From positions 124,001 to 188,000 of the forward strand of contig OZ219942.1 of the NCBI GenBank assembly GCA_964291465.2: a DNA stretch of 64,000 nt, in the 5' to 3' direction. Under the pieces are notes generated by a model. That model did not search any database. It was not told the origin of the DNA and was given only the letters and a program-made list of their open reading frames with translations. A program made the position numbers and the translations under genes. This document shows, piece by piece, positions 52,345 through 61,250 of this stretch (positions are counted from its first letter, which is position 1; the number at the start of each line of letters is the position of its first letter). The stretch is from JAGWBJ01 sp964291465 (GTDB lineage Bacteria > Chloroflexota > Dehalococcoidia > Lucifugimonadales > JAGWBF01).

Positions 52345-53580
52345 TTATCTTCTGAGGATCATGGCGCTGCCGACGGAAGGGCCGCCCCATCCCATGTCCA
52401 TGGTGATCTCGGCGTCCCGCACCTGGCGGCAGCCGCCCTCGGAGTAGTCGTAGGTGTGGTTGCCGTCGGCCCAGCCGTCGCAGTAGTCGTCGACGGTGCC
52501 ACGGAGCTGGCGGACGTTTTCGATGACCATGTTCATACCGTGGGTGTAGCCCTCGCAGAGCTGGCCGCCGCTGGGGTTGTTGGGGCGCCGTATTGAGGAA
52601 GGGGCGCCGAGCTGGATGGCGCCGCTGGAGACGTAGTCCTTCCCCTCGCCGGGCTTGCAGAAGCCGTAGTTCTCGAGCTGGAGGAGGACGGTGTAGGTGA
52701 AGGCGTCGTAACAGCCGGTGATGTCCACGTCCTCGGGCCCGACGCCGGCCATCTGGAACACCCTGGGGCCGATGTGGTATCCGGCGACGCGCGTGATGGG
52801 GCCCTGCTGGTAGTGGAAGTCGCCGCCCGGCTTGGTGCCCCGGCCCTGGACGCCCATTATGTAAACCGGGGGCTGCTTGAGGTCCCGGGCGCGCTCGGTG
52901 GATGTGACGATGATGCAGGTGGCGTTGTCGGTCTCCAGGCAGCAGTCGAGCATGTGGGCCACGGGCCTGACGATCCAGCGGGAGTCGAGGACGTCCTGGA
53001 CGGTGACCCGCCTCTTGATGTAGGCCTTGGGGTTGTTGCTGGCGTGGTTGCTCTGGGCGGCCTTGATGTGGGCGAGGTGCTCGTTCTTGACGCCGTACTC
53101 CATCATGTGGCGGGTGAAGGTGAAGGCGAAGGCCTGAACGGGCATGAAGAGGCCGTAGGGCTTGGTCAACACGTCGGGGCCGCTGACGGGGGTGGCGGCG
53201 CCGGCGTCCTTGCTGCTCATGCGGAACTGGGAGTAGCCGTTCATGGAGCGGTAGATGGCGACGGTGTGGCACATGCCGGTCTCGATGGCTCCCCGAGCGA
53301 GGCCGACGAGGGTCTCGGTGCTGGTGCCGCCGCCGGAGCAGTCCATGAAGAAGTTGGGGCGGATGCCCAGGTCGTGCATGACGGTGCTGGATGTGGTGGA
53401 GTCGCCCAGGTGGTAGCTGAGGAAGCCGTCGACTCCGTCGGGGCCGAGGCCGGCATCGTCCATGGCGTTGCGGATGGCCTCGGCCGCCATGGCACGGGTG
53501 CTGCGGCCGGAGCCGTGGGTGTAGCCGGTCTCTCCGACGCCGGCGATGCAGTACCTGTCCCTGAGGGCGTCGGTGGGCAT
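52345..53580 (-). CDS. Thiolase-fold protein, Ltp2-like
   Basis: 411 residues. It opens with YCIAGVGETGYTHGSGRSTR. DGFLSYHLGDSTTSSTVMHD and FFMDCSGGGTSTETLVGLA follow. GCYDAFTYTVLLQLENYGFC matches the Tyr-bearing region of Ltp2-type retro-aldolases. RPNNPSGGQLCEGYTHGMNM is the C-terminal active-site loop. Unlike the other copy in this window it keeps a Cys near the nucleophile loop. With its DUF35 partner it probably cleaves or transfers on a CoA ester. ATG 53580 is chosen over the longer frame, which overlaps the amidase and has no family match. Confidence 0.85.
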   Translation of the reverse strand: MPTDALRDRYCIAGVGETGYTHGSGRSTRAMAAEAIRNAMDDAGLGPDGVDGFLSYHLGDSTTSSTVMHDLGIRPNFFMDCSGGGTSTETLVGLARGAIETGMCHTVAIYRSMNGYSQFRMSSKDAGAATPVSGPDVLTKPYGLFMPVQAFAFTFTRHMMEYGVKNEHLAHIKAAQSNHASNNPKAYIKRRVTVQDVLDSRWIVRPVAHMLDCCLETDNATCIIVTSTERARDLKQPPVYIMGVQGRGTKPGGDFHYQQGPITRVAGYHIGPRVFQMAGVGPEDVDITGCYDAFTYTVLLQLENYGFCKPGEGKDYVSSGAIQLGAPSSIRRPNNPSGGQLCEGYTHGMNMVIENVRQLRGTVDDYCDGWADGNHTYDYSEGGCRQVRDAEITMDMGWGGPSVGSAMILRR

Positions 53581-53587
53581 GGTCCGG

Positions 53588-55009
53588 TCACTCCCGCTCC
53601 AGGGATATGCCGGGAAAGGGCGCCCGGGCCTCGTAGGCATGGGCGACCCTGAGGACGGTCTCCTCGTCGAAGGCGCGCCCGGCTATCTGGAAGCCGATGG
53701 GCAGGCCCTCGGGGGAGAGGCCGCAGGGGACGGAGACGGCGGGGTGCCCGGTGAGGTTGAAGGGTGCAGTGAAGCGGGCTATGGTGCCGATAACGTCGGT
53801 GACCCTGTTCCAGAGGCGGCCGCTGTCCTCGGGCTTCCAGGCGACGACGGGGGAGGTGGGGGTGAGGAGGACGTCGACGCGGCGGAGGACTTCGTTCATC
53901 TCGGCGGTGATGATGGTGCGGGCCTGGTCGGCCTTCATGTGCACGGTGGCGGGCAGGAAGTGTCCGGGGCCGACCATGTTGAGGACGGGCTCGGCGTACT
54001 CTTCGGCCTGGGCGGCCAGGAGGGGTGCGTGGATGGCGGCGGCCTCGGGGGCGAAGACGCCCCACCAGGAGGCCTGGATGTAGTCGGCGTGGGGGAGGGC
54101 GACCTCCTCGACGGCCATGCCGGCGGCCTCCAGGGTGCGAATGGCGGCGTCCACCGCCTCCCGGATGCCGGGGCCCAGGTCCTTGAAGAAGTAGTCGCGG
54201 GGGACACCGGCCCTGAGGCCCGCGACGTCGCCGGTGAGGGCCTTGCGGTAGTCTGGGACGGGCAGGTCGACGGTGCTGGTGTCCAGTGGGTCGTGGCCGG
54301 CGATGGCCTGCAGGACGATGGCGGCGTCTTCCACGGTGCGGGTCATGGGCCCGGCGTGGTCCAGAGACCAGGAGAGGGGGAAGACCCCGCGGCGGCTGAC
54401 GCGGCCGTAGGTCTGCTTGAGGCCAACGATGCCACAGAGGGAGGCGGGGCTGCGGATGGAGCCGCCGGTGTCGGTGCCGATGGCGGCGTGGCAGAGGTGG
54501 GCGGCGATTGCGGCGGCGGAGCCGGAGCTGGAGCCGCCCGTGTCCCTCTCCAGGTCCCAGGGGTTGCGGGTGACACCGAAGAGGGGGTTGGGGGGAGCGC
54601 AAGCAAACTCGTAGAGGCCCAGCTTACCCACCATGACGGCGCCGGAGTCGTTGAGCTTTTGGACGATGGTGGCGTCCTGGTCGGGCACCTGGTCACGGAA
54701 GACCCTGGAGCCGCAGGTGGTTCGTATGCCGCTGGTGGCGACGATGTCCTTGTGGGCGACGGGCACGCCGTGGAGGGGCCCCAGGTAGCCGCCCGCGGCG
54801 ATGGCCCTCTCGGCCTCGCCGGCCTGCCGGCGGGCCTCTTCGCGGCAGACGGTGATGTAGGCGTTGAGGACCTCTCCCTCGCCGTCGATGCGGTCCAGGG
54901 TGGCCTCCAGCAGCTCTACGGGAGACGCCTCCCTGTTCCGGATCACCTCGGACACCTGGCCGAGGGACATTCTGCAGAGGTCGTTGCGGGTGTTGCCCTG
55001 TTTATTCAA
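53588..55009 (-). CDS. Amidase, amidase-signature family
   Basis: 473 residues. Hydrolyses an amide; a GatC-like small subunit encoded just upstream suggests a two-subunit enzyme like AtzE-AtzG. Lys87 (GVPVAHKDIV), the cis-Ser in DTGGSSSGSAAA (near 162) and nucleophile Ser184 (GTDTGGSIRSPA) are all present. The start is read as TTG 55009 so that the usual residues before MSLGQVSEVIRNREASPVE are kept; ATG 54970 is possible. It begins 14 bases after the small-subunit stop. The AT-rich repeat family touches its start codon. Confidence 0.88.
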   Translation of the reverse strand: MNKQGNTRNDLCRMSLGQVSEVIRNREASPVELLEATLDRIDGEGEVLNAYITVCREEARRQAGEAERAIAAGGYLGPLHGVPVAHKDIVATSGIRTTCGSRVFRDQVPDQDATIVQKLNDSGAVMVGKLGLYEFACAPPNPLFGVTRNPWDLERDTGGSSSGSAAAIAAHLCHAAIGTDTGGSIRSPASLCGIVGLKQTYGRVSRRGVFPLSWSLDHAGPMTRTVEDAAIVLQAIAGHDPLDTSTVDLPVPDYRKALTGDVAGLRAGVPRDYFFKDLGPGIREAVDAAIRTLEAAGMAVEEVALPHADYIQASWWGVFAPEAAAIHAPLLAAQAEEYAEPVLNMVGPGHFLPATVHMKADQARTIITAEMNEVLRRVDVLLTPTSPVVAWKPEDSGRLWNRVTDVIGTIARFTAPFNLTGHPAVSVPCGLSPEGLPIGFQIAGRAFDEETVLRVAHAYEARAPFPGISLERE

Positions 55010-55023
55010 TAGCTGGCCCCCCG

Positions 55024-55227
55024 TTATTGGACAAAAAGGGCGTTCCTGAAGACCCTGGCGGGCTCTACGTCCGTAAGGTCCAGCTCGTCCAGCCGGGAGG
55101 TCTCCTCCAGGACGCCGTCGAGCTGCACCTTGAACTTCTCCAGCCACTCGCGGGGGAACTCCCGCCCCAGCAGCTCACGGGCCATGCGGTCGAGGGTGTC
55201 CAGGTCGATGTCAACCGGTTGCGCCAT
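55024..55227 (-). CDS. GatC/AtzG-like small helical subunit
   Basis: 67 residues. Helical, with VQLDGVLEETSRLDELDL and TDVEPARVF, the pattern of GatC and AtzG proteins, which wrap around and stabilise an amidase-signature partner. gatB is absent, so it is probably not the tRNA amidotransferase. ATG 55227 follows GGTGTGACC. First gene of the eight-gene operon, about 100 bases downstream of a near-consensus promoter. The C-terminus FRNALFVQ lies in an AT-rich repeat copy. Confidence 0.75.
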   Translation of the reverse strand: MAQPVDIDLDTLDRMARELLGREFPREWLEKFKVQLDGVLEETSRLDELDLTDVEPARVFRNALFVQ

Positions 55228-55304
55228 GGTCACACCAATCGTTTCGGCTCTTGGCCGGTCCGTCGGCCGGACCAGGGACCGTATCGTCGGGGATATGTGA
55301 GGGC

Positions 55305-55316
55305 GATTCGCGAATC
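55305..55316. promoter_or_regulatory. Palindrome just downstream of the operon promoter, candidate operator
   Basis: GATTCGCGAATC is a perfect 12-base palindrome about 17 bases downstream of the -10 element of the operon promoter, at roughly +10 to +21 of the transcript. A GGTCCG/CGGACC inverted repeat at 55257-55273 lies further into the leader. Confidence 0.35.
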
Positions 55317-55332
55317 TCCCCTTACGTGGTGG

Positions 55333-55361
55333 ATGTTACGCGAGGGCGTATGCGTTGTCAA
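55333..55361 (-). promoter_or_regulatory. Near-consensus promoter of the eight-gene operon
   Basis: Minus strand: TTGACA (55361-55356), 17 bases, TAACAT (55338-55333). It directs transcription of the genes from 55227 down to 47076. Confidence 0.7.
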
Positions 55362-55453
55362 TCGGCGGGCGGCCACAGGTCGCAAACCCTTCGGGTAACC
55401 CCAGGTGTGGGCCGAATTGTGAAGGTCGACTGGATGGGCTCGTGCCTAAAGCC

Positions 55454-55493
55454 CCGGGCCCTGGATACCCGCTTTCGCGGGTATGACGGGCAT
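55454..55493. repeat. REP-like palindromic element
   Basis: ATACCCGC (55465-55472), TTTC, GCGGGTAT (55477-55484) inside the frame CCCTGGATACCCGC...GCGGGTATGACGGG. This is the widespread intergenic repeat whose spurious translation is MPVIPAKAGIQ. It is the only copy here and lies in the 365-base gap between the operon promoter and the amidohydrolase gene, which otherwise holds only the two promoters. Confidence 0.8.
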
Positions 55494-55521
55494 ACAAGAG
55501 GCTCGACCAGCACGTCGCCGA

Positions 55522-55550
55522 TTGACCAAGTTTCCGAGGGTCGGTACCAT
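55522..55550 (+). promoter_or_regulatory. Promoter for the amidohydrolase gene
   Basis: TTGACC (55522-55527), 17 bases, TACCAT (55545-55550), 49 bases before the ATG at 55599. Confidence 0.65.
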
Positions 55551-55598
55551 TGGCGGTGAGACGATGGCGCCACGTCGGTCTCCAATAGCGGGGAGCCC

Positions 55599-56849
55599 AT
55601 GAAGCTGATATCCGGAGCAACGCTGATAGACGGCCGCGGCGGGCCTCCCCTGGAGGACTCTGCGGTGCTGGTAGACGACGGCGGGCGGATCGCGGCGGTG
55701 GGACCCCGGGCCGCCGTGGCCGCGCCGGGGGACGCCCAGGTGTTCGACGCATCGGGGATGACGCTGTTGCCGGGACTCATCGACTGCCACGACCACCTGA
55801 GCTCGTTCACCTATGACATCATGAGCCGCTGGGGCATGACGGAGCCCCGGAGCCTGCGCCACCTGCGCATCGCCAGGGTCATGGAGGAGACGCTGCTGAC
55901 GGGGTACACGACGGTGCGCGACTGCGGCTGGCTGGACGCGGGGTTCAGGCTGGCCGTGGAGGAGGGGCTGATCGCCGGGCCGAGGCTGCTGGTGGCCACC
56001 AGCCCCATCTCCTCCACAGTGGGGAACGCCGAGCGGAGCAGTGGGTCAGGCCACAGGCCCCCCACACCCCTGGACCCCCTCCTGCCCCGGGGGATCGCCG
56101 ACGGGCCCGACGCCATCCGCGCCAAGGTGAGGGAGCTGGTGCGGGTCGGCGCCGACCTGATCAAGGTGTTCCAGACGGGCTGGGGGCGGCCGGAGCACGG
56201 CTCCATGGACATCGACTACACCAGGGAGGAGCTGGACGCCCTGGTGCGGGAGGCCCACGTCCATGGCAGGAGGGTCGCCAGCCATGCCGTTGGCGGGGCC
56301 GGGTTGAGGATGTCGGTGGAGGCGGGGGTGGACACCATCGAGCACGGGTCGTACCTGAACAGGGACCCGGAGCTGCTGAAGATGATGGCGGACGGGAACA
56401 CCTTCTTCGTGCCGACCCTCACGGTGTTCAAGTTCCACGCCGAGCATGGGACGCCCCACGGGCGGATGGAGGCCCGGGACTTCCGTCAAGACCACTTCGA
56501 GAGCGTGCAGCAAGCCCTGGCCGCGGGAGTCAAGGTCGTGGCGGGCACCGACGCCGGGGGCTGGGTACACGGCAACAACGCCCAGGAGCTGGAGTGCCTC
56601 GTCGAGGCGGGCATGAGCCCCATGCAGGCCATAGTCGCGGCCACCAGCTGGGCGGCCGAATGCTGCGGGCTGGAGAAGGAGGTGGGCAGCATCGAGCGGG
56701 GCAAGGCCGCAGACCTGGTGGTGGTGGACGGCGACCCCCTGGGCGACATCACCCTGCTGCAGGACAAGGGCAGGATCAAGCTGGTGATGAAGGAGGGGAG
56801 GGTGTACCGCAGCTCTTTGGGCGGCGACGCGCCGGCCGGGGTCCGATGA
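55599..56849 (+). CDS. Amidohydrolase family metallohydrolase, imidazolonepropionase/prolidase-like
   Basis: 416 residues. Metal-dependent hydrolysis of amide or cyclic amide bonds. His64 and His66 (LIDCHDHLSSF), then RRVASHAVGGAGLRMSVEAG, GVDTIEHGSYLNRDPELL and KVVAGTDAGGWVHGNN supply the further His and Asp metal ligands. The end SIERGKAADLVVVDGDPL, then LGDITLLQDKGRI, is the usual beta sandwich. No signal peptide. The substrate is unknown; relatives include Xaa-Pro dipeptidases and carbamate hydrolases. Its TGA stop overlaps the ATG of the next gene, so the two are translationally coupled. Confidence 0.9.
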   Translation: MKLISGATLIDGRGGPPLEDSAVLVDDGGRIAAVGPRAAVAAPGDAQVFDASGMTLLPGLIDCHDHLSSFTYDIMSRWGMTEPRSLRHLRIARVMEETLLTGYTTVRDCGWLDAGFRLAVEEGLIAGPRLLVATSPISSTVGNAERSSGSGHRPPTPLDPLLPRGIADGPDAIRAKVRELVRVGADLIKVFQTGWGRPEHGSMDIDYTREELDALVREAHVHGRRVASHAVGGAGLRMSVEAGVDTIEHGSYLNRDPELLKMMADGNTFFVPTLTVFKFHAEHGTPHGRMEARDFRQDHFESVQQALAAGVKVVAGTDAGGWVHGNNAQELECLVEAGMSPMQAIVAATSWAAECCGLEKEVGSIERGKAADLVVVDGDPLGDITLLQDKGRIKLVMKEGRVYRSSLGGDAPAGVR

Positions 56850-58728
56850 GGAAGTCGTCCGAGCCCAGGTACGACGTCCACGTAGAGCAGGGCGTCACCG
56901 TCCCCATGAGGGACGGGGTCCTGCTGTCCGCCGACCTGTATCTCCCTGTAGAGCCCGGGCCGGTCGAGTCCGGGCGCGTCGCCCCCGGCCCCTTCCCCGC
57001 GGTGCTGGAGCGGACGCCCTACGACAAGCGGGGGACCGGCGGGGCGGGCAGACCTCGCCCGGAGACGGGCCGCTACTTCGCCAGCCGGGGCTACGCGGCG
57101 GTGTTCCAGGACGTGCGGGGCCGCTTCGATTCCCAGGGCTCCTTCGTCAAGTACCTGGACGACCCCGCCGACGGGTACGACACCGTGGAGTGGATCGCCC
57201 GCCAGGTTTGGTCCAACGGCAGGGTGGGCACCTTCGGGCTGTCCTACGGCGCCCACACCCAGGCGTCCCTGGCGGCGGCCAACCCGCCCCACCTGTCGTG
57301 CATGTTCCTGGACTCGGGCGGGTTCACCAACGCCTACGACAACTCGTGCCGCAACAGCGGCGCCTTCGAGCTGCGCCAGGTGTGCTGGGCCTTCACCCAG
57401 GCCAAGGTCGGCAGGGACGCGGCGGCAGACCCCACGGTCCGCGCCGCCCTGGAGGCCGAGGACCTGCGGGGCTGGTTCCAGCGGATGCCCTGGAGGCGGG
57501 GTCAGTCCCCCCTCCGATGGGCGCCCGAGTACGAGGAGTACGTCTTCGACATGTGGACCCGGTCCGACTTCGACGACTACTGGAAGCAGATGGGGGTCTG
57601 CAACGAGCTGTACTTCGAAGGCTACGCGGACGTGCCCCAGCTCCACATGGGAAGTTGGTACGACCCCTACACCCGCACCACCACGCGCAACTACACCGGC
57701 CTGTCGCCCATAAAGCGGGGCCCTGTGAGGCTGCTGATGGGCCCGTGGACCCACGGCGCCTCCCACCTCACCTACTCGGGGACGTGGATTTCGGCCCCGA
57801 CGCCACGGTCGGGCAGGGCCTGGGCACCGACTACGACGAGCTGCGGCTGCGTTGGTTTGACCGGTGGCTCAAGGACCTGGACAACGGCGTCGACGAGGAG
57901 CCGCCCGTCCGGGTGTTCGTCATGGGAGGCGGGGACGGGCGCAAGGGCGGGGAGGGACGCCTGAGGCACGGCGGGTCCTGGAGAGGCGAGTCCGAGTGGC
58001 CCCTGGCCCGCACCAGGTACACGAACTTCTACCTTCGGGCCGACGGCTCGCTGACCACCGACCCGCCCACGGCGACGGCATCGGGGACCACGTACCAGTT
58101 CGACCCGACGAACCCCGTCCCAACCGTCGGGGGCAACGTCTCGTCCGGCGCCGACGTCATGGAGGGCGGCAGCTTCCACCAGGAGGAGGGCCCCCGGTTC
58201 CTCGGCTCCAGGGAGCCCTACGTTCCCCTGGGCTCGCGCCCCGACGTGCTCGTCTTCCAGACCCCGCCCCTGGAGGAGGACGTCGAGGTCACGGGGCCGG
58301 TATCCGTGGCGCTCTGGGTGTCCTCGTCGGCCCCGGACACGGACTTCACCGCCAAGCTGGTCGACTGCCACCCGCCCAACGAGGACTATCCCAGGGGTTT
58401 CGACATGAACGTCAGCGACGGGATAATCCGCGCCCGCTACCGGGAGTCCTTCGAGTCACCCGAGCCGATGACGCAGGGCGAGGTGTATCGGGTCACCATC
58501 GAGCTCTACCCCACCGGCAACCTGTTCTGCCGGGGACACCGCATAAGGCTGGACATCTCCAGCAGCAACTTCCCCCGCCTGGACGTCAACCCCAACACCG
58601 GCGAGGCCCCGGGGCTAAGCCGCCGCACCGCCGTGGCCGAGAACACCGTGTACCACGACGAAAGCCGGCCGTCCCACGTCGTGCTGCCGGTGGTGCCCAC
58701 GAACCACCGCGCGAACGCTGTGCCGTGA
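56846..58728 (+). pseudogene. CocE/NonD family hydrolase with one frameshift
   Basis: About 627 residues after repair. Serine esterase or dipeptidyl-peptidase type enzyme acting on acyl esters or peptides. TVPMRDGVLLSADLYLP starts the alpha/beta domain. Ser133 in FGLSYGAHTQ is the nucleophile and HGASHLTYSG lies near the end of that domain. The jelly-roll domain follows (SVALWVSSSAPDTDFTAKLV, IRLDISSSNFPRLDVNPN). The frame shifts by minus one at about 57,778-57,782 in a run of G (TCGGGGAC). The continuation matches the family without loss, so one missing G in the assembly is likely. It is coupled to the amidohydrolase gene. Confidence 0.82.
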
Positions 58729-58897
58729 GTTTTGGCGTGAGTCTCAGATTGAGGTGGCGGCCCCCCAACGGCACAGACTCCGCGCCGGGCGCCGGAGGGT
58801 GTGGTTAAAGTAGGGTTTGACGCCGCGTGCCCCGGCGCCGACATATGAAACGGTGCGGGCCGGTGGGCTAGAGGCCACTCCCTTTAGGGGCAAAGAA

Positions 58898-59127
58898 GTG
58901 TTCAACGAGCATGAGCGGATCGTTCTTACCTCCGAGGTCTTGGGAGACGGAGGTGAGTATCTGAAACCCGGCGACGTGGGCGTCGTCGTGCACGTGCACC
59001 CGGGCGGGATGCCTACGTGGTGGAGTTCCTGACTCTGGACGGCGCCACCGCCGTTATCGCCACGGTCCTACCATCTCAAGCGCGGCCGGTGACCAAAAGG
59101 GACATCACCCACGCCCGACACATGTAA
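58898..59127 (+). pseudogene. DUF4926 small protein with one frameshift
   Basis: About 76 residues after repair. The first frame gives NEHERIVLTSEVLGDGGEYL, then KPGDVGVVVHVHPGG. The second continues DAYVVEFLTLDGATAVIATV, then LPSQARPVTKRDI. Together this is the complete DUF4926 pattern, small proteins often found beside DUF6883 or toxin-like genes. The break is at about 59,010, in GGCGGGATG, again as if one G were missing. GTG 58898 is the likely start. No partner gene is visible nearby. Confidence 0.7.
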
Positions 59128-59139
59128 TCGCCGCGGGCG

Positions 59140-60335
59140 CTAAACTACCCCAGCATACCTTAGCTGGACCAGGTCTTCCCGGGAGTAGCCCATCTCGTCG
59201 CAGTACACCTCGGCGTTGTGCTGGCCCAGGAGGGGGGCCGGTCGCCATCGGGGCAGGGACCCGGCCATGTCGAAGGCGGGGCCCGGATAGGTCAGCGCTC
59301 CGGCCTCGCGGTGCTCCACCTCCCGGAAGTATCCCCTGGCCACCATCTGCGGGTCCTCCATCATCTCCCCCGGATCGAGGATGGGGGAGCAGAGGACCCC
59401 AGCCTCCTGGCAGGTCTCGAACACCTCTTTCCTGGTGCGCTCCAGCATCCATCCCAGGAAGACCGGCTCGAACTCGTCCAGGTTGTCCATGCGCGCGCGG
59501 AGGGTGGCGAACCTGGGGTCCTTCCCAAGCTCGGGCATGCCCATGGCGCCGCACAGGCGGTCGAAGAACCGGTCGTACCCGACGCCGAACACCACGTACC
59601 CGTCCAGGCAGGGGTAGGCGCCCTGGGGGTAGCCGCCCGGCCATGTGCCGCGCTCCGCCTTGAGGCCCGAGTACTCGTAGAACAGGGGGCGGTTGTCCAC
59701 GTTCCCCGCCAACGCCTCCATGGCCGACACGTCCACGTGCTCTCCGCGTCCGGAGGCCTGGGCCGCCAGCAGGGCCGCCATGGCCGGGACCGCCGCCGTG
59801 GCCCCGGCCTGGAACCAGGATATGTCCGGCGCGTACCTGAGGGGCTCCTCGTCGGGCAGACCGTGAGTGTACATCCGGCCGCTCATGGCGAACACGCCCA
59901 TCTCAGTGGCCAGGTGGTCCCGGTAGGGGCCCGTCTGGCCGAAGGGAGTGATGGAGACCATCACCAACCTGGGGTTCACCCGGCGCAGGTCTTCGTAGGC
60001 GAGGCCGATGGAGGGAGGAAGGACGGCGGGAAGTTCTCCACCAGCAGGTCGGCGGTGCGGGCGAGCTCCTCGAGGACCGCGCCGCCGGCCGGGACCTCCA
60101 GGTCAAGGGTCACGCCCCGCTTGTTCATGTTCAGGTGGAGGTACAGGCCGCTCTTCTCGGGGTGGGGGACGTCCCCCGGGAAGGGGCCAATCCGGCGGGC
60201 TGGGTCTCCCTCGGGCGGCCGTTCGACCTTGACCACGTCGGCCCCGTAGTCGGCCAGCAGGCGGGCGCAGTAGGGGGCGGAGATGCCCCGCCCCAGGTCC
60301 AGCACCCTTACGCCTTCCAGGACCGTGGCCGCCAT
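59140..60335 (-). pseudogene. CaiB/BaiF family CoA-transferase with one frameshift
   Basis: About 398 residues after repair. GVRVLDLGRGISAPYCARLL, NMNKRGVTLDLEVPAGG, MVSITPFGQTGPYRDH and GRGEHVDVSAMEALAGN identify the family. The first frame runs to LVENFPPSFLPP; the family sequence continues as IGLAYEDLRRVNPRLVMVS in another frame, with the break at about 60,005-60,015 in a C run. One missing C explains it. The position of the catalytic Asp appears to be Trp (DISWFQAGATAAVPAM). ATG 60335 has GGAGGGAG upstream. It lies 36 bases downstream of the SDR gene. Confidence 0.82.
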
Positions 60336-60371
60336 ACGGCTCCCTCCGGGTCGATGCCCGCGGCTATCCGT

Positions 60372-61124
60372 CTACCAGTCCCAGGTCTTGCCCAGCTCCC
60401 TTGTCTTCACGAGCTGGCCGGTGAAGGTCCGGTTGTCCTTCAGGGCCAGGGCCACCGCGCTGGGAGCCGCCTCCTCGGGGGTGAGGCGTATGTGCCAGTC
60501 GTGCTGGGTCCAGGGGATGACCGACGAGCCCTCGCTCTTCAGCGGCCCCGGGTCCAGGATGTTGACCGAGATGTGGTGCTCCCTGAGCTCCTCCGCAAGG
60601 CAGTAGCTAAGCATGTGCAGCGCGGCCTTGCTGGTGCAGTAGACCGTGCCCCCGGGCCGGTGGTTGACCGCGGCGCCGGAGCCGACGTTGATAATCCTAC
60701 CCTCGCCCTGTTCCATCATGACGGGCAGCACGGCCCGGGAGGTGAGGTAGGGGCCGCGCACGTTGACGGCCATCGACAGCTCCCACCGCCGGGGATCGAT
60801 GTCCAGGAAGGGCTCGCTGGGGATCATGATGCCCGCGTTGTTGACCAGGATGTCGATGCGCCCGTAGCGCCCCGTCACCTCCTGGACCATGGCCTCCACC
60901 TGGGCCTCGTCGGAGACGTCGCAGGCCACGGCCAGCGCCTCGCCGCCCGCGTCCCGGATCCTCTGGGACTCCTCCTGTGCCGTGCCTGCCAACCCCGTCG
61001 GGGAGGCGGCCCTGGCGCACAGGGCGACCCGGGCGCCCTCGGCCGCGTAGGCCCTGGCGATCTCCCTGCCCAGCCCGCGGCTGGCGCCCGTGACTACTGC
61101 TACGCGACCCTTCAACCTGCTCAT
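60372..61124 (-). CDS. Short-chain dehydrogenase/reductase
   Basis: 250 residues. NAD(P)-dependent oxidoreductase. TGASRGLG at residues 12-19 binds the cofactor, NNAGIMI is the structural motif, and Ser in NVGSGAAV with the Tyr and Lys of VYCTSKAAL (about 157-161) form the catalytic site. An Arg-rich segment after the first strand (ARVALCARAAS) hints at NADP. The product FGxx substrate loop is not diagnostic. ATG 61124 is chosen because the promoter at 61174-61202 makes the longer frame impossible. Confidence 0.92.
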   Translation of the reverse strand: MSRLKGRVAVVTGASRGLGREIARAYAAEGARVALCARAASPTGLAGTAQEESQRIRDAGGEALAVACDVSDEAQVEAMVQEVTGRYGRIDILVNNAGIMIPSEPFLDIDPRRWELSMAVNVRGPYLTSRAVLPVMMEQGEGRIINVGSGAAVNHRPGGTVYCTSKAALHMLSYCLAEELREHHISVNILDPGPLKSEGSSVIPWTQHDWHIRLTPEEAAPSAVALALKDNRTFTGQLVKTRELGKTWDW

Positions 61125-61173
61125 GGTTGCCCTCACTCCCGCTCTGCCGGGGACCCGCCCTCCGGCGAGCTTG

Positions 61174-61202
61174 AGAGTATCACGGCCCCTACACACGGTC
61201 AA
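61174..61202 (-). promoter_or_regulatory. Promoter for the SDR and CaiB genes
   Basis: Minus strand: TTGACC (61202-61197), 17 bases, TACTCT (61179-61174), about 50 bases before the SDR ATG. Confidence 0.65.
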
Positions 61203-61250
61203 ACCGGCCGGCTGCCGCGGCGTCCCTCAGGCTCTCCCGCCGGACGCGGA

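Noticed and set aside
53588..55227. GatCA of the tRNA amidotransferase
   Set aside because: There is no gatB, and the pair lies in a catabolic operon. An AtzE-AtzG-like amidase fits better.
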